Part shown: positions 26,902-36,779 of the stretch, one piece after another
Numbering within the stretch: position 1 is the stretch's first letter
Layout: the number at the start of each line of letters is the position of its first letter
From: MGML01 sp034416335
GTDB taxonomy: Bacteria > Chloroflexota > Dehalococcoidia > Dehalococcoidales > UBA2162
DNA length: 64,000 nt
Assembly: GCA_034416335.1 (NCBI GenBank)
Contig: DAOULV010000013.1
Coordinates: forward strand, 40,946 to 104,945
Direction of reading: 5' to 3'
Notes under the pieces: generated by a model
Database searches by the model: none
Told to the model about the DNA's origin: nothing
Seen by the model: only the letters and a program-made list of their open reading frames with translations
Program-made: the position numbers and the translations under genes

Positions 26902-27438
26902 GTGAGGACTGAAAGTAAAATACTGAAAATGAATATATACAGGATACTACCGGTATTCGTGCTGCTTTTAGTGGTGCTGGTTTTTTCCGGCTGTGCGGGA
27001 GAAATTTCTTCGGGATTATCACCGGGCAGTAAGGCTCCTGATTTCGAACTATACGACCTCGAGGGAAATATACACAAGCTCAGCGATTTCAAGGGCACTC
27101 CGGTTATGCTCAACTTCTGGGCTACCTGGTGCGGACCCTGCAGGAGTGAGATGCCGCATCTCGAGGATATCTACAGTGAATGGAAGGATAAAGACCTGGT
27201 GTTCTTTGCGGTAAATGTCGGCGAGACTTCATCCGACGTGCGGGAATTTATGGAATATTACGGATTTACGATGCCCGTACTGCTGGATGGTGCAAAAACG
27301 GTATCGCATAAATACGGCATCTCAGGTATTCCAACTACCTACTTTATCGATGGGGATGGTATAATTCAGGACAGGGTTGTCGGTGCGTTTCCCGACACGG
27401 AAAGTATCGAAACTTATTTGACGAAGCTGTTTCAATAA
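26902..27438 (+). CDS. TlpA/ResA-like thioredoxin lipoprotein
   Basis: 178 residues starting at GTG right after the ccdA stop, with GGGAGG upstream. A hydrophobic signal ends in VFSGCAG, a good lipobox, so it should be anchored outside the membrane. The thioredoxin-fold domain carries WCGPC and the cis-Pro segment SGIPTTYF. It would be kept reduced by CcdA and reduce substrate disulfides or apocytochromes. Confidence 0.9.
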   Translation: MRTESKILKMNIYRILPVFVLLLVVLVFSGCAGEISSGLSPGSKAPDFELYDLEGNIHKLSDFKGTPVMLNFWATWCGPCRSEMPHLEDIYSEWKDKDLVFFAVNVGETSSDVREFMEYYGFTMPVLLDGAKTVSHKYGISGIPTTYFIDGDGIIQDRVVGAFPDTESIETYLTKLFQ

Positions 27439-27474
27439 CCAGCGTATATGGTGGTCTGTTAAGGAGAATGAAGT

Positions 27475-27786
27475 ATGGGAGATGCTTATAATGAAGCATA
27501 CGGGATAGTCCAGTGCAAGGAATGTCCCTGGTATAAGTCATGTGTCGTACCGATGAGATTCACCACGGAAGACATACGTCGACAGATGGAATCTGCACCC
27601 GGTATGGGGGCGACGCAGGGTAACCTCGGAATGGAAAACCTGCTTTCAAGCATGGCTTCGGCGGCTCAGAATTCCCTCGTGGAAGGCTGCCCGGTATTTA
27701 TCGATCGTTTGCGCTCGAACCCGAAGCTTGCTCAGAAGATAAAGCAGATGATGCAGAACTGGTCCAGCGAAGAACAGGAATCATAA
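27475..27786 (+). CDS. Small Cys-motif protein (unknown)
   Basis: 103 residues with AAGGAG before the ATG. The N-terminus has CKECPWYKSC and a further Cys in EGCPVF, enough for a metal site. The rest is Met/Gln-rich and helical. I do not recognise the family. It follows the CcdA/TlpA pair by 36 bases and precedes the carboxyltransferase by 25, so it is probably in the same transcript. Confidence 0.6.
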   Translation: MGDAYNEAYGIVQCKECPWYKSCVVPMRFTTEDIRRQMESAPGMGATQGNLGMENLLSSMASAAQNSLVEGCPVFIDRLRSNPKLAQKIKQMMQNWSSEEQES

Positions 27787-27811
27787 AAAATCAATAAACT
27801 GGTGAAGGGTG

Positions 27812-29374
27812 ATGGCAGATAATACCGACGTAAAGAAAAAACAGCTTGAAGAACTGGAACAACGCCGGAATAAAATACTCGGAATGGGCGGTCCCGACCG
27901 TGTCGAGACACAGAAAAAGAAAGGTAAACTTACCGCCAGGGAGAGGATAGATGCCTTGCTGGATAAAGGGACATTCCAGGAATCCGGAATATTTGCCAAA
28001 AGCAGGGGCGCCGTTACCGACATTTCTGCCGACGGCGTTATTACCGGATACGGTAAAGTAAACGGGAGAAAGGTATATATCTACTCGCAGGACTTTACCA
28101 GCAGCGGCGGAACGCTTGCCGAGGTCCATGCTCAGAAGATATCCAATTTACTGGATTCGGCGATGAAAAGTGGCTGTCCGGTAATCGGCCTGAATGATTC
28201 CGGCGGCGCCAGAATACAGGACGGAGTGGACGCACTGGCGGGGTTCGGTAAAATATTCTACCGTAATACCATGGCGTCGGGGGTTATTCCCCAGATTTGT
28301 GCTATTCTCGGCCCGAATGCCGGAGGGGCAGTGTATTCCCCTGCATTGATGGACTTTATCTTTATGGTCAAAGGTATCAGCTATGCCTATATCACCGGCC
28401 CGAGGGTCGTGAAGTCCGTTATGGGGCAGGAGATAACCGATGAAGAACTCGGTGGAGCCGCGGCAGCCCAGAAAAAAGCCGGCGTGGCTTCACGCACCGA
28501 GGAGAGCGAGGAGGAGTGCTTTACGCATATAAAGGAACTCCTCAGCTACCTGCCGTCGAACAACCGGGAAAAACCGCCGAGAGTCGACTGGGGAGACAAA
28601 CCCGACCGTATCGACGATTCCCTGTTCGAGATTGTTCCGGCAGCGGCGAACCGACCGTATGATATGCACAAAATTATACAAAGTGTCTTCGACCAGCGGG
28701 AAGACGGTCCCAACTATTTCGAGCTGTTCCCGATGTTCGCTACCAATATTATTACCTGTTTTTCCCGGCTGAACGGATATTCAGTAGGGATTATTGCCAA
28801 CCAGCCGATGTCGAAAGCCGGGGTGCTGGATATCGACGCCAGTGATAAAGCATCAAGATTTATCAGGTTCTGCGATGCTTTCAATATTCCGGTCGTTACA
28901 TTAGTGGACGTCCCGGGCTATCTTCCCGGTACCGACCAGGAATGGGGTGGAATTATCCGTCACGGTGCCAAGATGCTTTTCGCCTATTCCGAAGCTACTG
29001 TTCCCAAGCTGACCCTGACAATCAGGAAGGCTATCGGAGGTTCGTACATAGGAATGTGCTGCCGCGAACTCGGAGCCGACTTCGAGTACTCGTGGCCGAG
29101 TACCGAGCTTGCCGTTATGGGGCCGGAAGCGGCGGCTCCGGTTATCTTCAGAAGAGAACTTGAGAAAGCGGAAGACCCGGAAAAGCTGCTGCAGGAAAAA
29201 GTACAGGAATACCGGGAAAAGGATGCCATTCCTTATCGGGCCGCCGAACACCTGCATATAGACGATGTTATCGACCCGGCGACGACGCGGCCCAGGCTTA
29301 TCCAGAGCCTTGAAATGCTGCTGGACAAGCAGGAAGACCGTCCGGCAAAGAAGCACGGAATTATTCCGGCTTAG
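27812..29374 (+). CDS. Acyl-CoA carboxylase carboxyltransferase subunit
   Basis: 520 residues (ATG 27812; a GTG directly before is possible). The layout is of the PccB/MmdA family: KLTARERIDALLDKGTF near the start, GLNDSGGARIQDGVDAL, YSPALMDFIFMVKG, VDVPGYLPGTDQEWGGIIRHGAK. It transfers CO2 from biotin to propionyl-CoA or a similar acyl-CoA, or works in reverse in a methylmalonyl-CoA decarboxylase. No biotin-carrier or biotin carboxylase gene is adjacent. Confidence 0.92.
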   Translation: MADNTDVKKKQLEELEQRRNKILGMGGPDRVETQKKKGKLTARERIDALLDKGTFQESGIFAKSRGAVTDISADGVITGYGKVNGRKVYIYSQDFTSSGGTLAEVHAQKISNLLDSAMKSGCPVIGLNDSGGARIQDGVDALAGFGKIFYRNTMASGVIPQICAILGPNAGGAVYSPALMDFIFMVKGISYAYITGPRVVKSVMGQEITDEELGGAAAAQKKAGVASRTEESEEECFTHIKELLSYLPSNNREKPPRVDWGDKPDRIDDSLFEIVPAAANRPYDMHKIIQSVFDQREDGPNYFELFPMFATNIITCFSRLNGYSVGIIANQPMSKAGVLDIDASDKASRFIRFCDAFNIPVVTLVDVPGYLPGTDQEWGGIIRHGAKMLFAYSEATVPKLTLTIRKAIGGSYIGMCCRELGADFEYSWPSTELAVMGPEAAAPVIFRRELEKAEDPEKLLQEKVQEYREKDAIPYRAAEHLHIDDVIDPATTRPRLIQSLEMLLDKQEDRPAKKHGIIPA

Positions 29375-29414
29375 TAATCAACTGTGCGAAGAGAGAGATT
29401 TTTAACGAAGTGTT

Positions 29415-29657
29415 TCAGTCCCGTATGTCAATATAACCCTTTTTAAAGGTATCCCAGTCCATGGTGTCGGCTTCTTCGGCCAGCGCTTTCATTCCGTCCT
29501 TGATATCCTCTTCTTCTTCCAGACGTTCGTAAATCAGTTCGCGTACTACGGCGGCAATCGATTTTCTACGCTTGAAAGCCAGAAAACGCAATGCTTCATA
29601 TTCTTCATTACGCAGACTGATTGTCGTTCTCCTGAAGCCGTCTTTCACCTGACCCAT
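29415..29657 (-). CDS. Ribbon-helix-helix DNA-binding protein
   Basis: 80 residues from ATG 29657, chosen because GAGGTGGG lies just upstream. The pattern RRTTISLRNEEYEALRFLA is a ribbon-helix-helix of the CopG/Arc type. The C-terminal half is acidic and helical. Such proteins are often antitoxins or autoregulators, but no toxin gene is next to it. Confidence 0.75.
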   Translation of the reverse strand: MGQVKDGFRRTTISLRNEEYEALRFLAFKRRKSIAAVVRELIYERLEEEEDIKDGMKALAEEADTMDWDTFKKGYIDIRD

Positions 29658-29679
29658 ATCCCACCTCATATAGTTAATT

Positions 29680-30618
29680 TTATTCAGATGAGTGCAAAAG
29701 ACATTGTAGTGCTACTAAAGCATCTTCTGAGCGACAAGTAATCTTAAGACGTGTCTGATGTGGACGTAGTCCTAGGTGTGTTTGCTCAGATATGTTCTGC
29801 CACTCTCTGTAGCAGGATAGTTTATCATCGTCTGGAATAGGTAAGATAACTATGTTACCGCCTACTTTAACCCATAAACACTTCAGATGATTTGGTTCAT
29901 ATATTTTAGCTATCCATGGTTTGTCCCCGATACCAATTTTGGGTGGGGTAATAACACAAGGCCCTATTTTATCTATATTTCCTTGAGTCAAGATGTTTCT
30001 TATTTCTGCACCAGCCCTTGTAAAGGCATAGTGACAGTCAGTGAGAATGTATGCCACTAAGTAAGCGACTTGTAGATATGCAAACCAGGCAATTGTTTGG
30101 ACAAATCCATAATCTAGGGATACACTGAAACGCCAATCACTAATGTCATTCTTCGCTACTGAATCCCAAGCCGATATATGATTCTCAGTTGTGGTAGGTG
30201 CATTTGCCTTTGGTACACCAACTATCTTTATATCTTTGGGCGTAAGGACTATGTTTGATTTCATAGGAACAAATTCGCTATCTGAAGGAGTAATTGTACC
30301 TGGAATTGGTTTATCATATTTCCCTGTTTGATGGAGTTGGAACACAAGGAATTTCTTAAAATGGCTGTGGTACTGACTTCCATAAGTATGGTTACATTTC
30401 TTACATGTTAACGTAGTTAAGGATAATTCTTTTATCAATCGTGCTGCTGCTGTCGGAGGTACGTGTTCAATCGATAATTCAGATCGCAAAGCGCTTGGAG
30501 GAAATAGTTCCCAACACAATGGGCATCGGATGTTATCTCCGGTTGATGCATCTAGTGCCCTGAGTTTTTCATTCAAAGAGTTAAATAGGATTTCCTTCTT
30601 ATTTAGTTTAGAACACAT
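29680..30618 (-). CDS. HNH-type zinc nuclease-like protein
   Basis: 312 residues from ATG 30618. An N-terminal HNH-like domain has CPLC, then SIEHVPP, then TCKKCNHTYGSQYH, i.e. two Cys pairs around a His and an Asn/His. The remaining 200 residues are unknown. A TATAAT lies only eight bases before the ATG, so the message may be leaderless. AT-rich composition and no operon partners point to a recently acquired, possibly defence-related or selfish gene. Confidence 0.65.
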   Translation of the reverse strand: MCSKLNKKEILFNSLNEKLRALDASTGDNIRCPLCWELFPPSALRSELSIEHVPPTAAARLIKELSLTTLTCKKCNHTYGSQYHSHFKKFLVFQLHQTGKYDKPIPGTITPSDSEFVPMKSNIVLTPKDIKIVGVPKANAPTTTENHISAWDSVAKNDISDWRFSVSLDYGFVQTIAWFAYLQVAYLVAYILTDCHYAFTRAGAEIRNILTQGNIDKIGPCVITPPKIGIGDKPWIAKIYEPNHLKCLWVKVGGNIVILPIPDDDKLSCYREWQNISEQTHLGLRPHQTRLKITCRSEDALVALQCLLHSSE

Positions 30619-30767
30619 TACCTGTATTATACATCGTGCAAACACAGCTAAAAAGGTCGTACTCGTTTCGAGTTGGATTGGTACCCCGCGTTCGCCCCTC
30701 TATTTTATTACCACCTGCTAAAGCGTTGTGGTAAAATTGAACGCAGATAATCAGAGGTAAGGGAGTA

Positions 30768-31808
30768 TTGATTTACTTATTATCGGGCCAGGACGATTAT
30801 TCGATTGCTCAAACCCTGGAAGAGATAAAAAAAGAAACGGGCGATGAAGCGTCGCTGGCTATGAGCACCACCACTCTTGAAGGGCAGCAGTTGTCTCTTG
30901 AAGAACTGAAGACCGTTTGCGAAACGATCCCGTTTATGACCGGTAAACGCCTGGTTATTGTCGACGGTCTTCTCGGGCGCTTCGAGACGGGCAGCAGGCA
31001 GCGGCGCCAGCCAAAGAACGGCAGGAAAAGCAAAAAGCAGGAAGAAGCGGCGGTTTTTGCCGACTACCTGGCTTCAGGAATTCCGGAAACCACGGTTCTT
31101 GTATTTACCGAGGGCGTAATTTCAGGGAATAATCCCATCCTCACGGCATTAAAGGGGAAAGCTGCGGTCAGGAGTTTCCCTCTGCCGAGAGACGCCAGAC
31201 TCCGTGAATGGGTGCAGAAGAAAGTAAGAGACGAAGGCGGGAATATTTCACCGCAGGCGGTGCAGCTGCTGGCCAGGCTTGTCGGCAGCAACCTCTGGAC
31301 AATGTCCAGCGAAATCGAAAAGCTGCTGCTCTATACCGACGGTCGGAAAATTGAGGAAGAAGATGTCAAAGCGGTCGTCGGCTATAACCAGCAGGCGACG
31401 GTTTTCAATATGGTGGACGCTATTCTTGAATTCAGGGCAGAACAGGCTGAGCAGATGCTGGAGCACCTTTTCCGCAGCGGCGTCGCCCCCGTGTATCTCC
31501 TTTATATGCTTTCAAGACAGGTCCAGTTAATCGTCAGGGCTAAAGAACTCGTGCGCAGGAGACATACCAACCGGGAGATGCAGGGCAAACTGGGTATAGG
31601 CTCCGAGTGGGTTCTCAAAAAAACGCTGGAACAGGCTAACCGGTACTCTTTACCCAGACTTAAAAGCGTGTACCGGAAACTGCTCGATACGGATATTTCA
31701 ATCAAGACCGGGAAACTCGATGCTGAACTGGCATTAAACGTCCTGGTTGCCGAGTTGTGCCGGCAGGGCAGAGAGAATCCTGTCCGGACGGGTCAAAGGG
31801 TACGATGA
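30768..31808 (+). CDS. holA: DNA polymerase III subunit delta
   Basis: 346 residues, TTG start behind AGGTAAGGGA. Starts IYLLSGQDDYSIAQTLEEIKK, as in HolA, and has the C-terminal three-helix collar domain (RQVQLIVRAKELV, LKKTLEQANRYS). Delta opens the sliding clamp in the clamp loader complex. One base separates its stop from pdxA. Confidence 0.88.
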   Translation: MIYLLSGQDDYSIAQTLEEIKKETGDEASLAMSTTTLEGQQLSLEELKTVCETIPFMTGKRLVIVDGLLGRFETGSRQRRQPKNGRKSKKQEEAAVFADYLASGIPETTVLVFTEGVISGNNPILTALKGKAAVRSFPLPRDARLREWVQKKVRDEGGNISPQAVQLLARLVGSNLWTMSSEIEKLLLYTDGRKIEEEDVKAVVGYNQQATVFNMVDAILEFRAEQAEQMLEHLFRSGVAPVYLLYMLSRQVQLIVRAKELVRRRHTNREMQGKLGIGSEWVLKKTLEQANRYSLPRLKSVYRKLLDTDISIKTGKLDAELALNVLVAELCRQGRENPVRTGQRVR

Positions 31809-31809
31809 A

Positions 31810-32802
31810 ATGACTACAGGGAAGAAAAAGGTAATTGCCGTAACAATGGGCGATCCTGCCGGGGTCGGTCCTGAAGTCATCGTAAAGGCTCTCGGTGACC
31901 GGAAAGTGTATGATATCTGTTCTCCGCTCGTAATCGGTGACGGAGACGTAATGGAAAAGACCGTCGCTTCCCTGGAAAACAACCTGTCTCTCAACCGCGT
32001 GGAATCCGTTGCCGACGTGCAGGGTGAGTATGGCAAGATTGATATTCTTGATCTTCGTAACCTTGGTGGGGAAGTAGTAATGGGGCAGATATCTGCGGAA
32101 TGCGGCAGGGCGGCGATGGAATATATTACAAAAGCCGCCGAAATGGCAGGAAAGGGCGAAGTATCGGCAATAACAACGGCGCCGATAAACAAGGAATCCG
32201 TAGCAAAAGCCGGATACCCCGATACCGGGCATATGAAATACCTTGCCAGGATAACAGGAACGACCGAGTATGCCGCCATGCTGATGACCGGAACACTCAG
32301 GGTAGTACACCTGAGCGACCATTATTCGCTCAAAGAGGCCTGTGGGCTGGTGAAAAGGGAACTTATACTTGCCAGGCTGAAACTCATCCGTGATTCCTTT
32401 CTGAAGTGGAATCTCGACAATCCGCGTATCGGTGTTGCCGCCCTCAATCCTCACGGCAGCGACGGCGGGCTGTTCGGTGATGAAGAAGAAAAAGAAATAT
32501 CACCAGCCGTTGAAGATGCCGTGAAACAGCGAATAAACGCGAAGGGGCCGTTCCCGGCGGATTCGATATTCTACAGAGCTATTGGCGGAGAGTTCGATGT
32601 GGTACTGGCGATGTACCATGACCAGGGACATATCGCAGTAAAAGTGCACGGTTTTGAGCTCAGCGTGGCGGTAACCCTGGGGATGCCTTTCGTAAGGACA
32701 TCGGTAGACCACGGCACGGCATTCGATATCGCCGGAAAGGGGATTGCCGACCACCGGAGTATGGTGGAAGCCATCTCTACGGCTGTCGATTTAAGCCGGT
32801 GA
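31810..32802 (+). CDS. pdxA: 4-hydroxythreonine-4-phosphate dehydrogenase family (PdxA)
   Basis: 330 residues from ATG 31810 with AAAGGG upstream. Family motifs are VTMGDPAGVGPEVIVKAL at the start, TAPINKESV, HMKYLARITG, and the metal-binding DQGHIAVKVHG near residue 280. PdxA oxidises 4-phosphohydroxy-L-threonine in vitamin B6 synthesis; PdxA2-type relatives act on other phospho-hydroxyacids. The neighbouring ROK kinase makes a sugar-acid role conceivable. No other B6 genes are nearby. Confidence 0.88.
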   Translation: MTTGKKKVIAVTMGDPAGVGPEVIVKALGDRKVYDICSPLVIGDGDVMEKTVASLENNLSLNRVESVADVQGEYGKIDILDLRNLGGEVVMGQISAECGRAAMEYITKAAEMAGKGEVSAITTAPINKESVAKAGYPDTGHMKYLARITGTTEYAAMLMTGTLRVVHLSDHYSLKEACGLVKRELILARLKLIRDSFLKWNLDNPRIGVAALNPHGSDGGLFGDEEEKEISPAVEDAVKQRINAKGPFPADSIFYRAIGGEFDVVLAMYHDQGHIAVKVHGFELSVAVTLGMPFVRTSVDHGTAFDIAGKGIADHRSMVEAISTAVDLSR

Positions 32803-32814
32803 GGTGAACAGGGA

Positions 32815-33801
32815 ATGACAGAAGAACAACCTGTTTTAACCGCCGACATTGGTGGTACCAAGATGGTGACGGCGCTGGTTTCACCGGATGGAATGATAAT
32901 CGACAGGTACCGCCAGCCGACGAATGCCGCTGATGGCCCGGAACCTGTAATACAGAGGTTTTTTACCGGTATAGACCTTATCCTGGACAGGAACGGCATC
33001 CAGCCGCAGCAGCTTTGTGCAATGAGTATCGGCGTTGCGGGAATTGTCGATATCAGGAACGGTACGGTCAACAAAGCTCCCAATCTGCCGGGCTGGGAGA
33101 ACTTTCCCATGGGAAATGAAATAAAAGAAAAATACAATGTGCCTGTGTACATAGTCAACGAAGCGGACGCGAATGCGCTCGGGGAACAAAGGTACGGCGC
33201 GGGCATGGGACTGGAAAACGTTATACTTATTACGCTCGGCACCGGTATCGGCGGCGGTTTCGTCCTGGATGGGAAAATGTATACCGGCTCTTCGGGGAGT
33301 GCATTCGAGGTCGGTCATATGGTTATCAGGGAAGACGGTCTTGACTGCGGCTGCGGGAAAAAAGGATGCATGGAGACCCTCGCGTCCGGTACCGCAATCG
33401 GTCGCGAAGCAAAGCGACGGATAGCGGACGGAGAGAAGTCGGTGCTTACCGATATGGTCGAGGGTGATGTTGGGAAAATAACGGCTGAAACGGTACACCT
33501 GGCAGCGAAGAAAGGTGACTCACTGGCATTGCAGGTGATAGCTGGCGCATCATATTACCTGGGGCTGGGCATTATCAACCTTGTCACAATTATAAATCCG
33601 GAGATGGTGATAATCGGAGGTTCCGTGGCTGAAATGGACAACCTGCTGCTCTACCCGGTGAGACGCATGGTGAAAGACGAGTCCATACCTTTGATGGTAG
33701 AGAAGCTGAAAATCGTGAAAGCCCGTCTTGGCGAAGACGGGGGATTGGTCGGCGCAGCTGCTTACTCACTGGACCTTAAACAGCATTTCATTGACAGTTA
33801 G
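32815..33801 (+). CDS. ROK family sugar kinase
   Basis: 328 residues. The ATP-binding DIGGTKMVTALV lies at the N-terminus, the catalytic Asp in NEADANALGEQ, and the ROK zinc site in CGCGKKGCMET. Likely a glucokinase or N-acetyl-sugar kinase; substrate not certain. Twelve bases after pdxA. Confidence 0.9.
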   Translation: MTEEQPVLTADIGGTKMVTALVSPDGMIIDRYRQPTNAADGPEPVIQRFFTGIDLILDRNGIQPQQLCAMSIGVAGIVDIRNGTVNKAPNLPGWENFPMGNEIKEKYNVPVYIVNEADANALGEQRYGAGMGLENVILITLGTGIGGGFVLDGKMYTGSSGSAFEVGHMVIREDGLDCGCGKKGCMETLASGTAIGREAKRRIADGEKSVLTDMVEGDVGKITAETVHLAAKKGDSLALQVIAGASYYLGLGIINLVTIINPEMVIIGGSVAEMDNLLLYPVRRMVKDESIPLMVEKLKIVKARLGEDGGLVGAAAYSLDLKQHFIDS

Positions 33802-33911
33802 CTGAACATAAACTACAATCTTATGTAGCTTAAACTGCTGAGCCACGTTCCACTTCAGGGAATCTACAACGGCAGTTTTAATTGTTTACAGGTGAGGACG
33901 GTAGAATTCAG

Positions 33912-36779
33912 GTGACCAGCGACGAGATACGGGAAACGTTTTTAAAGTTTTACGAGAACAAAGACCACACCAGAGTTCCAGGTTCCTCATTGATTCCGCA
34001 CGGAGACCCGACGCTTCTTCTGACCACCGCCGGCATGGTCCAGATGAAGCCATATTTCCTCGGTGAAGGCATTCCCCCGAATAAGAGAATGACCTCCTGC
34101 CAGAAGTGCTTCCGTACCACCGATATAGAGGAAGTCGGCGATGCCACCCATCTTACGTTTTTCGAAATGCTGGGGAACTTCAGCGTCGGCGATTATTTCA
34201 AGAAAGAGACAATCGAGTGGGCTTATGAGTTCATAACGGAACACCTGAAGATACCCCACGACCGTATCTGGGCGACGGTATATACCGATGATGACGAATC
34301 TTTCGACTGCTGGCGCCAGGTGGGGATTTCCGAAGATAAAATACACAGGTTCGGCGAAGAAGAGAATTTCTGGGGACCGGCCGGCGATTCGGGACCCTGC
34401 GGACCGGATAACGAGGTATTCTTCGACCAGGGTGAAGAATACGGATGCGGAAAACCTGACTGTAAACCGAACTGCGACTGCGACCGTTTCGTTGAGATAT
34501 GCACCCTGGTCTTTATGCAGTACGACCAGGCTCCGGACGGCTCGAGGACACCACTGCCTGCCCCGAGTGTCGATACCGGGATGGGGCTGGAAAGAACAAC
34601 TGCGATAATCCAGAGTGTTAAATCGGTCTACGAGACCGACCTTTATACACCGATTATCGAAAAGGTTTCCGAGTTGACCGGGAAACAGTACGGCAGCGAC
34701 GACGAGACGGATAACGCCATCAGGGTGGTGGCTGAGCACAGCCGGGGAATAACCTTCCTGATTGCCGACGGCGTGATGCCCGGTAACGAGGGCAGAGGTT
34801 ATATCGTACGGCGCCTGCTGCGAAGGGCGGCGCTTTACGGCCTGCGCCTCGGGCTGGATAAACCTTTCTTGTCGGACACTGCCGGAGTAATCATAAGCAG
34901 AATGAGTCACGTCTATCCCGAACTCAGGCAGAGACAGGAATTTATCCTTAAAGTAGTCCGTCTCGAGGAAGAAAAATTCAGCGAGACCCTCAGGACGGGA
35001 TTGGAAGTTATTGAAGGACTACTGAAATACAGAGAACTACACCGTGATGGGATAAATGATTTAACGAACTTTATTACAGAATTTCGACCATCATCAGAAA
35101 ATAGTCAGAAGATTCTAGAACAACACGGATTCATTGTCGGATGGTGGACTTCACAATCTAGCTTTGGTGCTGAAATGGCAGCAGGAACTATCTCAGAATT
35201 AACATATGATTTCCTTTCAAAATATGAAAATAATAATAAAATCCCGAATGATATTTTGAACCAAATTAACAATTGGGAGCACACATTATCCGGAAATGAA
35301 GTTTTTAGATTGTACGATACCTACGGCTTTCCCGTAGAACTGACGACCGAAGTGGCTGCCGGAAGAGGCATATCCGTGGATATGGACGGTTTTGAGAAAG
35401 AGATGGAGAAACAGCGGGAGAAAGCGCGAGCGTCTCAGAGATTTGAGCTTTCTCAGAAAGAAGATATTACCGCGAAACTGGACGTGAAAGATACGATATT
35501 TACCGGCTACAGTACATTGATTCAGAAGAGCTCCGTCCTGGCTATGCTGGTCGGGAACGATTCGACCGATATGGTGCAGGAAGGACAGGAAGCCGGGATT
35601 ATACTGGCCGATACTCCCTTCTATGGCGAGATGGGCGGCCAGGTAGGAGATACCGGTGAGATCAGGAGCCGGACCGGGCGGTTCTCGGTCACCGATACGG
35701 TCAGGATACCTCCGGGGATAATTATGCACCGGGGCAATGTAATAGAAGGCGGTTTTACCATCGGGGATGAAGTCGAAGCCGAAGTCGATACCGAACGACG
35801 GCGTGACATCGCGCGTAATCACACTGCTACCCATCTGCTGCAGGCAGCTTTACGCTCCGTGCTGGGGGAACATATCCAGCAGAGAGGTTCGCTGGTATCA
35901 CCGGACCATTTCAGGTTCGATTTCTCTCACCTTACCGCTATGACCCGGGAAGAGCTGGCGGAAGTCCAGCGGATTGTGAACGAGGGTATCCGTGCCAATC
36001 TGCCGGTTTATGATGAAGACATTCCCTATACACAGGCGATAAGCGAAGGCGCGATTGCTATCTTCGATGAAAAATATGCCGACGTAGTCAGGGTATTAAG
36101 AGTGGGTAAACCTCCGATAAGCATGGAATTATGCGGAGGCACTCATGTAAGCAATACCGGAGAAATCGGTTTCTTTTACATCACCGGTGAAAGCAGCATA
36201 GGCTCGGGGTTACGCCGTATTGAAGCCGTTACCGGCAGGGGCGCCGAGGAATTGATAAACAGTCGCATATCCGACCTGGATAAAATAGCGGGATACCTGG
36301 AAACCGAGACCGGAGAAGCGGTGGAAAAGACAAAGAGTCTCCTCGGTGACCTGAAAGACGAAAGCCGCCGGGCAGGTGCTCTTGAAAGTGAACTTGCCGG
36401 AATCACTGCCGGATCTCTGGTGGAACAGGTCGAGGAAATAAACGGCGTGAATGTTATCGCGGTGAAGGTGAAATCGTCCCGCGTCGAAGTATTGCGGGAG
36501 ATGAGTGATATCCTGCGGGACAGGCTGAAGAGCGTGGTGGTCGTACTAGGCAGTATTTATGATGACAGGCCGGTGTTTATAGCGGCTGTAACTTCCGACC
36601 TCGTAAAGAAAGGCTATAATGCCGGGATCATAGTCAAACAGGTTGCGCAGGTAACCGGCGGCGGCGGCGGCGGAAAGCCGGAGCTCGCCCAGGCGGGCGG
36701 CAGGCAGAAGGAAAAGCTTGATGAAGCATTGAGGCTGGTTGCCGAAATCATTAAGAATACCGGCAGCAGCAAGGGGTAA
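33912..36779 (+). CDS. alaS: Alanine--tRNA ligase with a large in-frame insertion
   Basis: 955 residues from GTG 33912, chosen because it gives the usual TSDEIRETFLKF start (a TTG ten codons earlier is possible). Class II motifs, the editing-domain HTATHLLQAALR with the later CGGTHV zinc/editing motif, and the C-Ala domain ending with GGGGGGKPELAQAGG are all present. Between TLRTGLEVIEGLL and SGNEVFRLYDTYGFP there are about 87 residues where most AlaRS have about ten. This DNA (about 35025-35310) is visibly AT-rich compared with both sides. The frame is kept, so the enzyme should still be made. Confidence 0.95.
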   Translation: MTSDEIRETFLKFYENKDHTRVPGSSLIPHGDPTLLLTTAGMVQMKPYFLGEGIPPNKRMTSCQKCFRTTDIEEVGDATHLTFFEMLGNFSVGDYFKKETIEWAYEFITEHLKIPHDRIWATVYTDDDESFDCWRQVGISEDKIHRFGEEENFWGPAGDSGPCGPDNEVFFDQGEEYGCGKPDCKPNCDCDRFVEICTLVFMQYDQAPDGSRTPLPAPSVDTGMGLERTTAIIQSVKSVYETDLYTPIIEKVSELTGKQYGSDDETDNAIRVVAEHSRGITFLIADGVMPGNEGRGYIVRRLLRRAALYGLRLGLDKPFLSDTAGVIISRMSHVYPELRQRQEFILKVVRLEEEKFSETLRTGLEVIEGLLKYRELHRDGINDLTNFITEFRPSSENSQKILEQHGFIVGWWTSQSSFGAEMAAGTISELTYDFLSKYENNNKIPNDILNQINNWEHTLSGNEVFRLYDTYGFPVELTTEVAAGRGISVDMDGFEKEMEKQREKARASQRFELSQKEDITAKLDVKDTIFTGYSTLIQKSSVLAMLVGNDSTDMVQEGQEAGIILADTPFYGEMGGQVGDTGEIRSRTGRFSVTDTVRIPPGIIMHRGNVIEGGFTIGDEVEAEVDTERRRDIARNHTATHLLQAALRSVLGEHIQQRGSLVSPDHFRFDFSHLTAMTREELAEVQRIVNEGIRANLPVYDEDIPYTQAISEGAIAIFDEKYADVVRVLRVGKPPISMELCGGTHVSNTGEIGFFYITGESSIGSGLRRIEAVTGRGAEELINSRISDLDKIAGYLETETGEAVEKTKSLLGDLKDESRRAGALESELAGITAGSLVEQVEEINGVNVIAVKVKSSRVEVLREMSDILRDRLKSVVVVLGSIYDDRPVFIAAVTSDLVKKGYNAGIIVKQVAQVTGGGGGGKPELAQAGGRQKEKLDEALRLVAEIIKNTGSSKG

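Noticed and set aside
29415..29657. Toxin-antitoxin pair around the ribbon-helix-helix gene
   Set aside because: The neighbouring genes are an HNH protein 23 bases upstream and the carboxyltransferase; no toxin-like small gene overlaps it.
35025..35310. Intein in alaS
   Set aside because: No N-terminal Cys/Ser splice residue block or C-terminal His-Asn at the borders, and far too short.
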